The notes below the pieces were generated by a model, which did not search any database, had not been told where the DNA came from, and saw nothing but the letters and a program-made list of their open reading frames with translations. Source: an uncultured Thermomicrobia bacterium (GTDB taxonomy: Bacteria; Chloroflexota; Chloroflexia; Thermomicrobiales; JALYUS01). Taken from it: a stretch of DNA of 7,066 bases. The DNA is taken from contig CALBSO010000130.1 of NCBI GenBank assembly GCA_937968015.1, positions 1 to 7,066 on the forward strand, written 5' to 3'. Of the stretch, positions 1 through 5,685 are shown in pieces. Both the position numbers and the translations under genes were made by a program. Each line of letters begins with the position of its first letter. Within the stretch, counting starts at the first letter, position 1.

Positions 1-47
1 GAGATTTCTGCCTGTCTCGTGGGCTCGGAGATGTGTATAAGAGACAG
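1..47 (+). other. Sequencing adaptor remnant (Illumina P7 / Nextera read 2 with index)
   Basis: Bases 29-47 are AGATGTGTATAAGAGACAG, the 19-bp Tn5 mosaic end used in Nextera libraries. Bases 14-28 (GTCTCGTGGGCTCGG) are the Nextera read-2 adaptor arm. Bases 6-13 (TTCTGCCT) sit exactly where the i7 index lies and match index N703 as I remember it. Bases 1-5 (GAGAT) match the end of the P7 oligo. The order P7 end, index, read-2 arm, mosaic end is that of an untrimmed library molecule. This is an artefact, not a transposon end, and it shows that the left edge of the window is a contig end. Genomic sequence begins at about base 48. Confidence 0.97.
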
Positions 48-49
48 AT

Positions 50-1435
50 GCTCGACTGCGCGCACGTATCGGAACGTTTGTTCTCTTAGCGGCATTCTGC
101 CTGAGTATGGCGAGTGGCGTCGGGGCTACGCCCGGCGGGACTGATCCGTCGGCCGACCAGGCCACCGCCGCCGTGAATGGTGGATCGCGCTTCGGCGTCG
201 TGACGCATATCGCGACCCGATTCGGCATCTACGGGCAGCAAAGTGGCCCGATGGACCTGGCGAGCGGTACCGGCGCGGGCTGGATCCGCGAGGAGATCCG
301 CTGGGACTGGGTTGAACATCCACTCGGTCAATGGGATTGGGGCTTCACGGACGAGATGGTGCAGGATGCGCGTGGACGCAACCTTCAGATTCTCGGTGTC
401 CTGGGGTACAACAATTCCGCCCAAACGGCGGGCACCGTCAATTTCTCCATGCCGGACATCGGGCTCTGGAAAGACTACGTCGCCGGTGTCGTCAACCATT
501 ACAAGGGACAAATTCACGCGTGGGAGGTCTGGAACGAGCCGGATGTGTCGTACTTCTGGAACGGCAGCGTCGCGGACTACGTCACACTGTTGCGCGAGAC
601 CTACAACACGATCAAAGCAATTGATCCGAGCGCGACCGTCATGAACGGCGCGTGCTCAAATCTCGACCTCAACTGGTTCAACGATTTCCTCAATCAAGGC
701 GGCGCGAAGTACACGGATGTACTCGCCTTCCACCCGTACGCGATGCGCTCAAGCATTGACAATGGCGATTACCAGAAATTAGACCTCGCGCATTTCAAAC
801 AGATCGAGGCGCGTACGGGCAAATCGTGGTGGTTCACCGAGATCGGTTGGTCAAGCGCGTCCAATGGCCCGGACTACGGTGGTGGCGTCGGCTCTGAGCA
901 AGCGCAAGCGAGTTATATGATCCGGCAATATGTCATGTCGCTCGATTACGCGGGGCTCGATGTACAGCACATCTTCTGGTACAACTTCCATGATGATGGC
1001 ACCGATCCCGGTAATGTCGAGAACAACTACGGCTTGATCCACAACGACTGGAAGACGCCGAAATTCGCCTATACCGCGTATCAGACAATGACGACACACC
1101 TCAACGGCGCGAACCCTCTGGGGATGGTGGATTCCGGCGCGGGGATCGCCTACCGCTTCACCAGGGGCGGCGTCATTGTGGATGTTGTCTGGGGAGGCGG
1201 GCGCACGAACCTGCCGACAGCGGCATCACAAGCGCAGGCATTCGATCTCGGCGGGTCGCCGCTGCCCGTCGAGGTGAGCGGAGGCCAGATTCACGTCACG
1301 ATTGGCGGCGATCCGGTCTTCATCGAGCATACCGGCTCACCAATCGCGCCAACGACGCAAGCCCCGGCGACGAGCACCTTCACACTCCCCGTATCGGACC
1401 CGAACGGGGTACCGGGGATCATCGGCCACAAGTAA
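50..1435 (+). CDS. Secreted glycoside hydrolase, clan GH-A TIM barrel (GH39/GH5-like), 5' partial
   Basis: Predicted exported retaining glycosidase acting on an unidentified polysaccharide or oligosaccharide. Numbering from the in-frame ATG at 107 (442 residues to TAA), the barrel covers about 28-335. The strand-4 motif WEVWNEP (139-145) supplies the presumed acid/base Glu144, and WWFTEIGW (241-248) the presumed nucleophile Glu245; HPY (209-211) and FWYNFHDDG (290-298) are further barrel-end motifs. A small beta-rich domain (about 338-408) and a Pro/Thr/Ser-rich tail follow. The true start is lost: reading upstream in frame from 107 to 50 gives Arg-rich residues and then a hydrophobic stretch (IGTFVLLAAFCLSMASGVGA) that looks like a signal peptide, with likely cleavage after GVGA. 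No ATG, GTG or TTG occurs in frame between 50 and 106, and the first upstream stop (38-40) lies in the adaptor. The clan is secure; the family within it and the substrate are not. Confidence 0.85.
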   Translation, partial: ARLRARIGTFVLLAAFCLSMASGVGATPGGTDPSADQATAAVNGGSRFGVVTHIATRFGIYGQQSGPMDLASGTGAGWIREEIRWDWVEHPLGQWDWGFTDEMVQDARGRNLQILGVLGYNNSAQTAGTVNFSMPDIGLWKDYVAGVVNHYKGQIHAWEVWNEPDVSYFWNGSVADYVTLLRETYNTIKAIDPSATVMNGACSNLDLNWFNDFLNQGGAKYTDVLAFHPYAMRSSIDNGDYQKLDLAHFKQIEARTGKSWWFTEIGWSSASNGPDYGGGVGSEQAQASYMIRQYVMSLDYAGLDVQHIFWYNFHDDGTDPGNVENNYGLIHNDWKTPKFAYTAYQTMTTHLNGANPLGMVDSGAGIAYRFTRGGVIVDVVWGGGRTNLPTAASQAQAFDLGGSPLPVEVSGGQIHVTIGGDPVFIEHTGSPIAPTTQAPATSTFTLPVSDPNGVPGIIGHK

Positions 1436-1452
1436 GCGGAGTCCGCGGGGAA

Positions 1453-1489
1453 ACAGCGCGGATGAACCGTACCGTACTTTTCGCGCTGT
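1453..1489. terminator. Possible bidirectional terminator hairpin between convergent genes
   Basis: In the 58-base gap between two converging stop codons, ACAGCGCG (1453-1460) and CGCGCTGT (1482-1489) form a perfect 8-bp inverted repeat around a 21-base loop. No U-tract follows on the plus strand, and only a TTT follows on the minus strand. Position favours a terminator; the long loop and weak U-tract argue against a strong one. Confidence 0.3.
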
Positions 1490-1493
1490 CGCG

Positions 1494-2150
1494 TTAATCG
1501 CCGGTCGGAGAGATCGGGTCATCCCCCGGCCACGTCAGCAACCATGTCAGACCGCCGCACGTCGCCGCGATCGCGGTCGCAAGCCAGAACGGTAGGGCGA
1601 AAAGTGCGCCATGAACATGTAGTACACGGAGCAGATACGTCGTGCTGAGGCCGATGGTGATGCCGAGAACGAGCGACATCCAGAGCCAGTTTTTGGGGCC
1701 GAGGTGGGCCGGCAGCCAGACGGAACGGGACGCACGAAGAATCACACTGACAACAACGATCGCGAGGAGGATATCCAACCAGCCGATGCGGACGGGCGTG
1801 AAGTTTCTGAAGGCAAGCGCGAGCAGGACCCGCATCCCGAGCAGACCGGCAGCAGCGCCCATCAAGGCGAGCAGGCCGAGAAAAAGGCGAGAGCGCGGGC
1901 GCGGCGAGACGAGCAGCGCGGCGAGGATCTCGGCGTGCTGCGCCGCGCCGCCATAGGGGAAGTGTGCGTCAGGCGGTCTCTGATCACCGCGCGCTCGGAC
2001 ACGCTGTAGTTCGCGTCCGAGCGCCCGCACCGTCACTCCAACGCGCTCCGGCGGGATACTATAGACACGCGCGAGCGTCAGTTCGATTTCATCGAGATAC
2101 GTCCGGTCATCCGCCGTCAGGAAACGTCGCTCGTGGATGTCCATATCCAT
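1494..2150 (-). CDS. Predicted four-helix membrane protein, function unknown
   Basis: A 218-residue protein that I do not recognise. The soluble N-terminal half (about 1-85) is charged and helical, with the pattern LTADDRTYLDEIE, then IPPERVGVTVRALGREL and FPYGGAAQHAEILAALL. This loosely resembles the cytoplasmic helical prefix domains (HAAS/DUF1700-like) of some membrane proteins; that is an inference only. Four hydrophobic segments follow at about 89-114, 122-141, 155-177 and 181-205, with basic loops (SPRPRSR before the first, RASRS after the second). No catalytic motif or signal peptide is visible. I chose ATG 2150 because an AGGA lies 6 bases upstream (2157-2160) and because the likely promoter -10 box (2173-2178) covers the more upstream ATG codons at 2177 and 2174, which would add 9 or 8 residues. 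It is transcribed away from midA and converges on the glycosidase gene. Confidence 0.75.
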   Translation of the reverse strand: MDMDIHERRFLTADDRTYLDEIELTLARVYSIPPERVGVTVRALGRELQRVRARGDQRPPDAHFPYGGAAQHAEILAALLVSPRPRSRLFLGLLALMGAAAGLLGMRVLLALAFRNFTPVRIGWLDILLAIVVVSVILRASRSVWLPAHLGPKNWLWMSLVLGITIGLSTTYLLRVLHVHGALFALPFWLATAIAATCGGLTWLLTWPGDDPISPTGD

Positions 2151-2172
2151 CCTCGTTCCTGTGTCGTCAATC

Positions 2173-2201
2173 ATCATAGCGAACCAACGAACATGTGGCG
2201 A
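2173..2201 (-). promoter_or_regulatory. Sigma70-type promoter for the four-helix membrane protein
   Basis: On the minus strand, TCGCCA (2201-2196; 4 of 6 matches to TTGACA) is followed by a 17-base spacer and TATGAT (2178-2173; 5 of 6 matches to TATAAT). The expected transcription start is near 2166, giving a leader of about 16 bases that contains AGGA and leads to ATG 2150. The -10 box overlaps the ATG codons at 2177 and 2174, which makes those unlikely as starts. Confidence 0.55.
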
Positions 2202-2210
2202 CCATGATCA

Positions 2211-2239
2211 TTGCCGCGGGGCCGATCAATCGGTACCAT
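2211..2239 (+). promoter_or_regulatory. Sigma70-type promoter for midA, apparently giving a leaderless mRNA
   Basis: TTGCCG (2211-2216; 4 of 6 matches to TTGACA) is followed by a 17-base spacer and TACCAT (2234-2239, of the form TANNNT). The ATG of midA begins at 2246, seven bases after the -10 box, which is where transcription would be expected to begin. No Shine-Dalgarno sequence precedes this ATG. Box spacing, position and the missing ribosome-binding site all fit a leaderless start. This promoter is back to back with the one at 2173-2201, with 9 bases between the two -35 boxes. Confidence 0.55.
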
Positions 2240-2245
2240 TGCGCG

Positions 2246-3403
2246 ATGACAACGCCGGAAACGACTGACGGAAATCCCGATCTGATCGCGGTCATTCGCG
2301 CGGCCATCGCCGATGCAGGCGGGCGGATTCCCTTCGCCCGCTACATGAAACTCACGCTCGCGCACCCGGTTCATGGCTACTACGCGAGCGGACGCGGCGC
2401 GCCCGGCCGCGAAGGCGCGGACTTTCTCACCGCGCCGGAGACATCGCCGTACTTTGGTCGCTGCCTCGCCGCGCAGATCGCGGAGTGCTGGCGACTCCTC
2501 GGCGCGCCGCCCACATTCACCATTTGGGAGCACGGCGCGGGCAGGGGGACGCTTGCTCACACCCTCCTCGATACGCTCCGCGAAACTGAGACCGCCGTGT
2601 ATGCGGCGACGACCTATTGGCTGGGCGATCTCTCCCGCGCCTCGCTGGCTCACGCCCGTTTCGCGGTCGCGGGCCACGCCGATCATGTCGCGTGGGGCGC
2701 GCCTGCCGCCGGGATGATCGGTGTGGTACTCGCAAATGAATTCGTCGATGCCCTGCCCGTTCACCGCATCCGCATCGCGGATGGCGAATTGCGCGAGTGC
2801 TTCGTGACCTGGGATGCCGAACGGGTCACGTTCAGCGAAGAATGGGCAGCGCCATCCGACCCCGACCTTGCACGCATGATTGCCGAGGAGGATGTTTCCC
2901 TCCCGGACGGTCAGATCGCGGAGGTTTGCCTTGCCATCACGCCGTGGATTAGCGAAGTTTCCCGGCGTATTGATGCGGGATATGTGTTGATTATTGACTA
3001 CGGTGATGTCGCGCCCGCCCTTTTCCGGCCCGGTCGGTTTCCGCAAGGATCGCTGATGTGCTATTACCGGCACACGGCGAACCGGCAGCCCTACCGGCAT
3101 GTCGGCGAGCAGGATATGACGACGCATGTGGACTTTACCGCGCTCGAACGGGCCGCGAACCGTGCCGGTCTCGCGACACTTGGCCTGACGACGCAGGCAT
3201 CGCTCCTCGCCTCGCTTGGACTCGGTGAAATGCTGTTTGCGGCGACACAGCAAGGGACAGATGCCGTGCGGTACATCAACGAACGCAACGCCGTCGTCCG
3301 CCTGATCGAGCCGAGCGCGATGGGCCGGAATCGCGTCTTGCTATTGGGGAAGAATGTGCCGATGGAGCCGCGACTGCGCGGACTGACCGAGCCACCTATC
3401 TGA
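2246..3403 (+). CDS. midA: MidA/NDUFAF7-family class I SAM-dependent methyltransferase
   Basis: A 385-residue protein of the DUF185 (Methyltransf_28) family. The characterised eukaryotic members (NDUFAF7/MidA) methylate an arginine of a respiratory complex I subunit and are needed for complex assembly; that role in this bacterium is inferred. Family signatures run in order: PFARYMKLTLAHPVHGYY (29-46), ADFLTAPETSPYFG (58-71), the SAM-binding glycine motif EHGAGRGTLA (95-104), ANEFVDALPVHR (163-174), LIIDYG (248-253), GSLMCYYRH (268-276) and MTTHVDFTAL (291-300). Length is normal for the family and the protein looks intact and cytosolic. An in-frame GTG at 2195 and ATG at 2204 would add 17 or 14 residues, but both lie upstream of the promoter and lack a Shine-Dalgarno sequence, so ATG 2246 is preferred. 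It is followed after 12 bases by a zinc-ribbon gene in the same direction. No complex I (nuo) gene is in view. Confidence 0.88.
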   Translation: MTTPETTDGNPDLIAVIRAAIADAGGRIPFARYMKLTLAHPVHGYYASGRGAPGREGADFLTAPETSPYFGRCLAAQIAECWRLLGAPPTFTIWEHGAGRGTLAHTLLDTLRETETAVYAATTYWLGDLSRASLAHARFAVAGHADHVAWGAPAAGMIGVVLANEFVDALPVHRIRIADGELRECFVTWDAERVTFSEEWAAPSDPDLARMIAEEDVSLPDGQIAEVCLAITPWISEVSRRIDAGYVLIIDYGDVAPALFRPGRFPQGSLMCYYRHTANRQPYRHVGEQDMTTHVDFTALERAANRAGLATLGLTTQASLLASLGLGEMLFAATQQGTDAVRYINERNAVVRLIEPSAMGRNRVLLLGKNVPMEPRLRGLTEPPI

Positions 3404-3415
3404 TCGGAGCGCACG

Positions 3416-3682
3416 ATGCCGGAGGAAACATTCACCGCGCCCCACGATGCCCGCTGCCCCAAATGCAAGGGCACGATGGCCGTCGCCAATCTACGCGACG
3501 CCGAGCGTGTGGATCTCATTCGCGCCGAGAGCGCGCTCGACCGCGCGACGCCGTCCGCGCGACGCTCGTACAAACGCGTCGAAGGAACGACCGTCTTTGC
3601 CCTTGTTTGCACGACATGCGGATTCATCGAATGGTACGCGCGCGACCCCAAGGTTTTCCGCTGGCAACCAACCGGCCGCTGA
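3416..3682 (+). CDS. Small zinc-ribbon protein downstream of midA
   Basis: An 88-residue protein with two cysteine pairs, CPKC (residues 14-17) and CTTC (65-68), spaced as expected for a single zinc ribbon whose two knuckles are joined by a 47-residue linker. The linker is helical and charged (RDAERVDLIRAESALDRA, 27-44) and leads into a beta-like stretch (TTVFALVC) before the second knuckle. No signal peptide or membrane segment is visible. GGAG at 3406-3409 lies 6 bases before the ATG, and the gene starts 12 bases after midA stops, so the two are probably co-transcribed. Nucleic-acid or protein binding is possible for such a fold, but nothing here identifies the partner. It converges on the creatininase-family gene, with a gap of 30 bases that contains no clear terminator. 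Confidence 0.8.
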   Translation: MPEETFTAPHDARCPKCKGTMAVANLRDAERVDLIRAESALDRATPSARRSYKRVEGTTVFALVCTTCGFIEWYARDPKVFRWQPTGR

Positions 3683-3712
3683 AGCGCTGCAACTGGGCTG
3701 TGGTACGGACGC

Positions 3713-4477
3713 CTACCCTCCCGGCGGCCGGGCCAACCGTTCACGCAACGCGACGACGTAGATATGCGCGAGGGCGTCGAAGAGGATTTCGCCTTCCGCG
3801 GCGGTGGCTATCGCGGGATTGCCGAAGTAACCGAGGGTCGCGCCCGCCTCCGCGAAGGTTCGCGCCCCTGCCCGCAGTTGCCCCGGCAAATCAATCCAGA
3901 CGGGCGGCAACTGCTGCCGCTCCGATTCGCGCACCGCGTCGGGCGCCTCGACGAGCATCAAGGCCGTCTCGTACGCCCCCGCATGGCGCGCGCCCCGACG
4001 AAATTCCTCGGAAAGCAGGGCGGACCAGCGAGCCTCGCGTAAGTCCGGGAAGGCGGCGCGCATTCGTCCATCGGTCGCCGTCTCCGCCGCCACGATCCCC
4101 CCGTTGAGGGCGTCGGCGTGCGCCGGTTCGAGATGGCTATTGACGATGATCGCGGCGGTGCAGCCATAGCGATCCAGACCGACCAGCACATCGCGCACAA
4201 TGGCAGTCATCGTCTCAACGGTAACCGGCAACGTGCCCGCGAACGAGGTGCCGACGAATGAGACACCATACGCGAGCGGCGGCAGGACGAGCGCGGGCGT
4301 ACCCTCCGACACCAGGAGCGCCGCCGCCCGATCCGCCGCGCCAACCGCAATATGGACATCGGTATCAAGCGGGAGGTGCGGCCCGTGCGCTTCCGTCGCC
4401 CCGACCGGCAGGATCGCCATCGCACCGGCCGCGAATTGATCCCGTGCCTCCGGCCATGTCAGTTCCGCCAATCGCAT
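3713..4477 (-). CDS. Creatininase-family metal-dependent amidohydrolase
   Basis: A 254-residue cytosolic hydrolase of the creatininase family, whose members cleave amide bonds (creatinine to creatine, formamidopyrimidine deformylation, MftE peptide processing). The signature LPVGATEAHGPHLPLDTD (23-40) and the later NSHLEPAH (113-120) supply all five expected metal ligands by analogy with Pseudomonas putida creatininase as I recall it: Glu29, His31, Asp40, His115 and Glu117, each at a constant offset of 5. A third motif, HAGAYETAL (165-173), matches the HAG..ET block near the active site. The Gly usual before His115 is Ser114. Length is typical. ATG 4477 is chosen because AAAGGAG (4491-4485) lies 7 bases upstream; a longer frame to 4531 adds 18 non-family residues. 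The gene is divergent from ftsY and convergent with the zinc-ribbon gene. No mycofactocin or riboflavin/F420 genes are in view, so the substrate is unknown. Confidence 0.87.
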   Translation of the reverse strand: MRLAELTWPEARDQFAAGAMAILPVGATEAHGPHLPLDTDVHIAVGAADRAAALLVSEGTPALVLPPLAYGVSFVGTSFAGTLPVTVETMTAIVRDVLVGLDRYGCTAAIIVNSHLEPAHADALNGGIVAAETATDGRMRAAFPDLREARWSALLSEEFRRGARHAGAYETALMLVEAPDAVRESERQQLPPVWIDLPGQLRAGARTFAEAGATLGYFGNPAIATAAEGEILFDALAHIYVVALRERLARPPGG

Positions 4478-4590
4478 CGCCGCGCTCCTTTCCGAACGGA
4501 CCGCCCCCCGCCGATCGCCAGTATGCGACAATACGCTGCGCGGTGCGAATGGAATGCCGCGCCAGCATGATTGACAAGGAGTGCAGCACC
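4478..4590. promoter_or_regulatory. Divergent intergenic region between the creatininase-family gene and ftsY
   Basis: These 113 bases must hold the start signals of both divergent genes. Two ribosome-binding sites are clear: AAAGGAG on the minus strand (4491-4485) and AAGGAG on the plus strand (4576-4581). Promoters are not clear. Candidates are minus-strand TATTGT (4533-4528) and CATACT (4525-4520, with TTCGCA 18 bases upstream) and plus-strand TACGCT (4532-4537), none with both boxes convincing. GTAT (4521-4524) and ATAC (4531-4534) form a short inverted repeat in the middle that could be an operator, but it is too short to claim. Confidence 0.4.
4576..4581 (+). promoter_or_regulatory. Ribosome binding site that sets the GTG start of ftsY
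   Basis: AAGGAG lies 9 bases before GTG 4591. An in-frame ATG at 4567 sits upstream of this site, so the GTG is the better start. Confidence 0.7.
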
Positions 4591-5568
4591 GTGATTTTTC
4601 ACCGCCTCTTTGGGCGCACGCAACACGAAGAACAGATAAAGGTGGAACAGGCCGTCGCGAAGACGCGGCGATCCAACCTGTTTGGATCGCTCTTCGACCG
4701 CTCGACGATTGACGAAGAACTGTATGAGGAGATCGAGACCGCGCTGATCGGCGCCGATGTCGGTGTCGAGACGACGGACATGCTCGTGCGGGACGTGCGC
4801 AGCCATGTCAGGCATCATGACATCCGCGACCCGAAGCTGGCGAAGGAGCACCTGAAAGCGGCAATGGTCTTTCTCCTCGAAGACACGAAGCGCGAGCGCA
4901 CCGTCAAGGTCTTTCAACGCGGCGTTCCGTGGGTGATTATGGTCGTCGGCGTCAACGGCGCGGGCAAGACGACAACGATCGGCAAACTTGCCTACCTCCA
5001 CAAGAACGCCGGGCGCAAGGTGATGATCGGCGCGGGCGACACCTTCCGTGCCGCGGCGATTGAGCAGTTGCAGACGTGGAGCGCGGAACGACTCGGAGGC
5101 ATTCCGGTGATCGCGACGAAGCAGGGCGGCGATCCGGGTGCCGTCGTCTTCGATGCGATGGCAGCGGCGCATAACCGTGAGATGGACATCCTGATCGTGG
5201 ACACCGCCGGCCGCCTCGAAAACAAGGAGCCGCTGATGCGCGAATTGGACAAGATACGCGGCATTATGAAGAAGACAGTCCCGGACGCACCGCAGGAGAC
5301 GCTGCTCGTCATTGATGCCAATACCGGCCAGAACGGCCTCCATCAGGCGCGCGTCTTCACCGACCGTGTGGACGTCACCGAGATCGCGCTGGCGAAACTC
5401 GACGGTACCGCGAAGGGCGGCATCGCCTTCGCCATCGTCCGCGCGCTCGGCATCCCCATCTCGTACGTTGGCGTCGGCGAGCAGGCGGACGACCTGATCG
5501 AGTTCGACGCCGTCCGCTTCGTGGATGCCCTCTTTGGCGACGATGAGTACGGTACGCGCGGCTCATAA
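4591..5568 (+). CDS. ftsY: Signal recognition particle receptor FtsY
   Basis: A 325-residue SRP-receptor GTPase that binds the Ffh-ribosome complex at the membrane so that nascent membrane proteins pass to SecYEG. The N domain covers about 1-100, including KTRRSNLFGSLFDRSTIDEE (24-43) and LIGADVGVETT. The G domain follows: G1 GVNGAGKTT (120-128), G2 DTFRAAAIEQL (150-160), G3 DTAGR (204-208), G4 AKLDGTAKGG (268-277) and closing loop GVGE (294-297), ending with the FtsY-type DDLIEFDAVRFVDALF. G4 has Ala where most family members have Thr (TKLD). The acidic A domain of the Escherichia coli protein is absent; the short N-terminal segment MIFHRLFGR probably serves membrane contact. The start is GTG with AAGGAG 9 bases upstream; an ATG at 4567 is less likely, and the open frame further upstream overlaps the divergent gene. 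ffh follows after 117 bases. Confidence 0.95.
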   Translation: MIFHRLFGRTQHEEQIKVEQAVAKTRRSNLFGSLFDRSTIDEELYEEIETALIGADVGVETTDMLVRDVRSHVRHHDIRDPKLAKEHLKAAMVFLLEDTKRERTVKVFQRGVPWVIMVVGVNGAGKTTTIGKLAYLHKNAGRKVMIGAGDTFRAAAIEQLQTWSAERLGGIPVIATKQGGDPGAVVFDAMAAAHNREMDILIVDTAGRLENKEPLMRELDKIRGIMKKTVPDAPQETLLVIDANTGQNGLHQARVFTDRVDVTEIALAKLDGTAKGGIAFAIVRALGIPISYVGVGEQADDLIEFDAVRFVDALFGDDEYGTRGS

Positions 5569-5603
5569 CCGTATCTGCTCATAGGCGCAGCCTCTCACAG
5601 AGA

Positions 5604-5633
5604 CGGGCAAGGAGCGACGGAACGGGGTACAAT
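5604..5633 (+). promoter_or_regulatory. Possible promoter of ffh (-10 element with weak -35)
   Basis: TACAAT (5628-5633) matches TATAAT at 5 of 6 positions. The best -35 candidate is CGGGCA (5604-5609; 3 of 6 matches) at an 18-base spacing, so the -35 is weak. Transcription would begin near 5640, just inside the hairpin at 5637-5659. This would let ffh be expressed independently of ftsY. Confidence 0.4.
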
Positions 5634-5636
5634 ACG

Positions 5637-5659
5637 CGGGCGACGGCGACCGTCGCCCG
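5637..5659 (+). terminator. Perfect 10-bp GC-rich hairpin between ftsY and ffh
   Basis: CGGGCGACGG (5637-5646), loop CGA, and CCGTCGCCCG (5650-5659) form a perfect 10-bp stem with a 3-base loop, followed by only three T residues (5660-5662). It lies 69 bases after the ftsY stop and 27 bases before the ffh start. It could be a weak intrinsic terminator for ftsY, an attenuator, or a stabilising 5' structure on the ffh mRNA. The stem is certain; the function is not. Confidence 0.5.
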
Positions 5660-5670
5660 TTTGCGCGGAA

Positions 5671-5676
5671 AGGGGA
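5671..5676 (+). promoter_or_regulatory. Ribosome binding site of ffh
   Basis: AGGGGA within a purine-rich run (5667-5678) lies 9 bases upstream of ATG 5686. The run starts 8 bases after the hairpin, so the site stays single-stranded when the hairpin forms. Confidence 0.6.
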
Positions 5677-5685
5677 AGCCTCGGC

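Noticed and set aside
29..47. Tn5 mosaic end, as if from a natural transposon
   Set aside because: The flanking read-2 arm, index and P7 end show that it is a library adaptor.
2174..3253. 359-codon open frame on the minus strand inside midA
   Set aside because: Antisense to a full-length MidA with conserved motifs; no recognisable domain and no credible ribosome-binding site.
3720..3732. CCCGG-CGG-CCGGG inverted repeat as a terminator
   Set aside because: Only a 5-bp stem, no U-tract on either strand, and it lies in the last codons of the creatininase-family gene.
3463..4107. 214-codon plus-strand frame across the zinc-ribbon gene and the creatininase-family gene
   Set aside because: Arg/Pro-rich shadow frame overlapping two genes with conserved motifs.
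4571..4576. TTGACA, a perfect -35 consensus
   Set aside because: No -10 box lies 16-18 bases downstream (the expected position reads ATTTTT, within ftsY codons), and the hexamer overlaps the ftsY ribosome-binding site.
4258..4590. Long N-terminal extension of ftsY from an upstream ATG, resembling an extra domain
   Set aside because: The added 111 residues are Pro/Arg-rich, antisense to the creatininase-family gene, and unlike any FtsY A domain. The ribosome-binding site supports GTG 4591.
4459..5343. 294-codon open frame on the minus strand across the start of ftsY
   Set aside because: Antisense to the FtsY N and G domains; the composition is that of a shadow frame.
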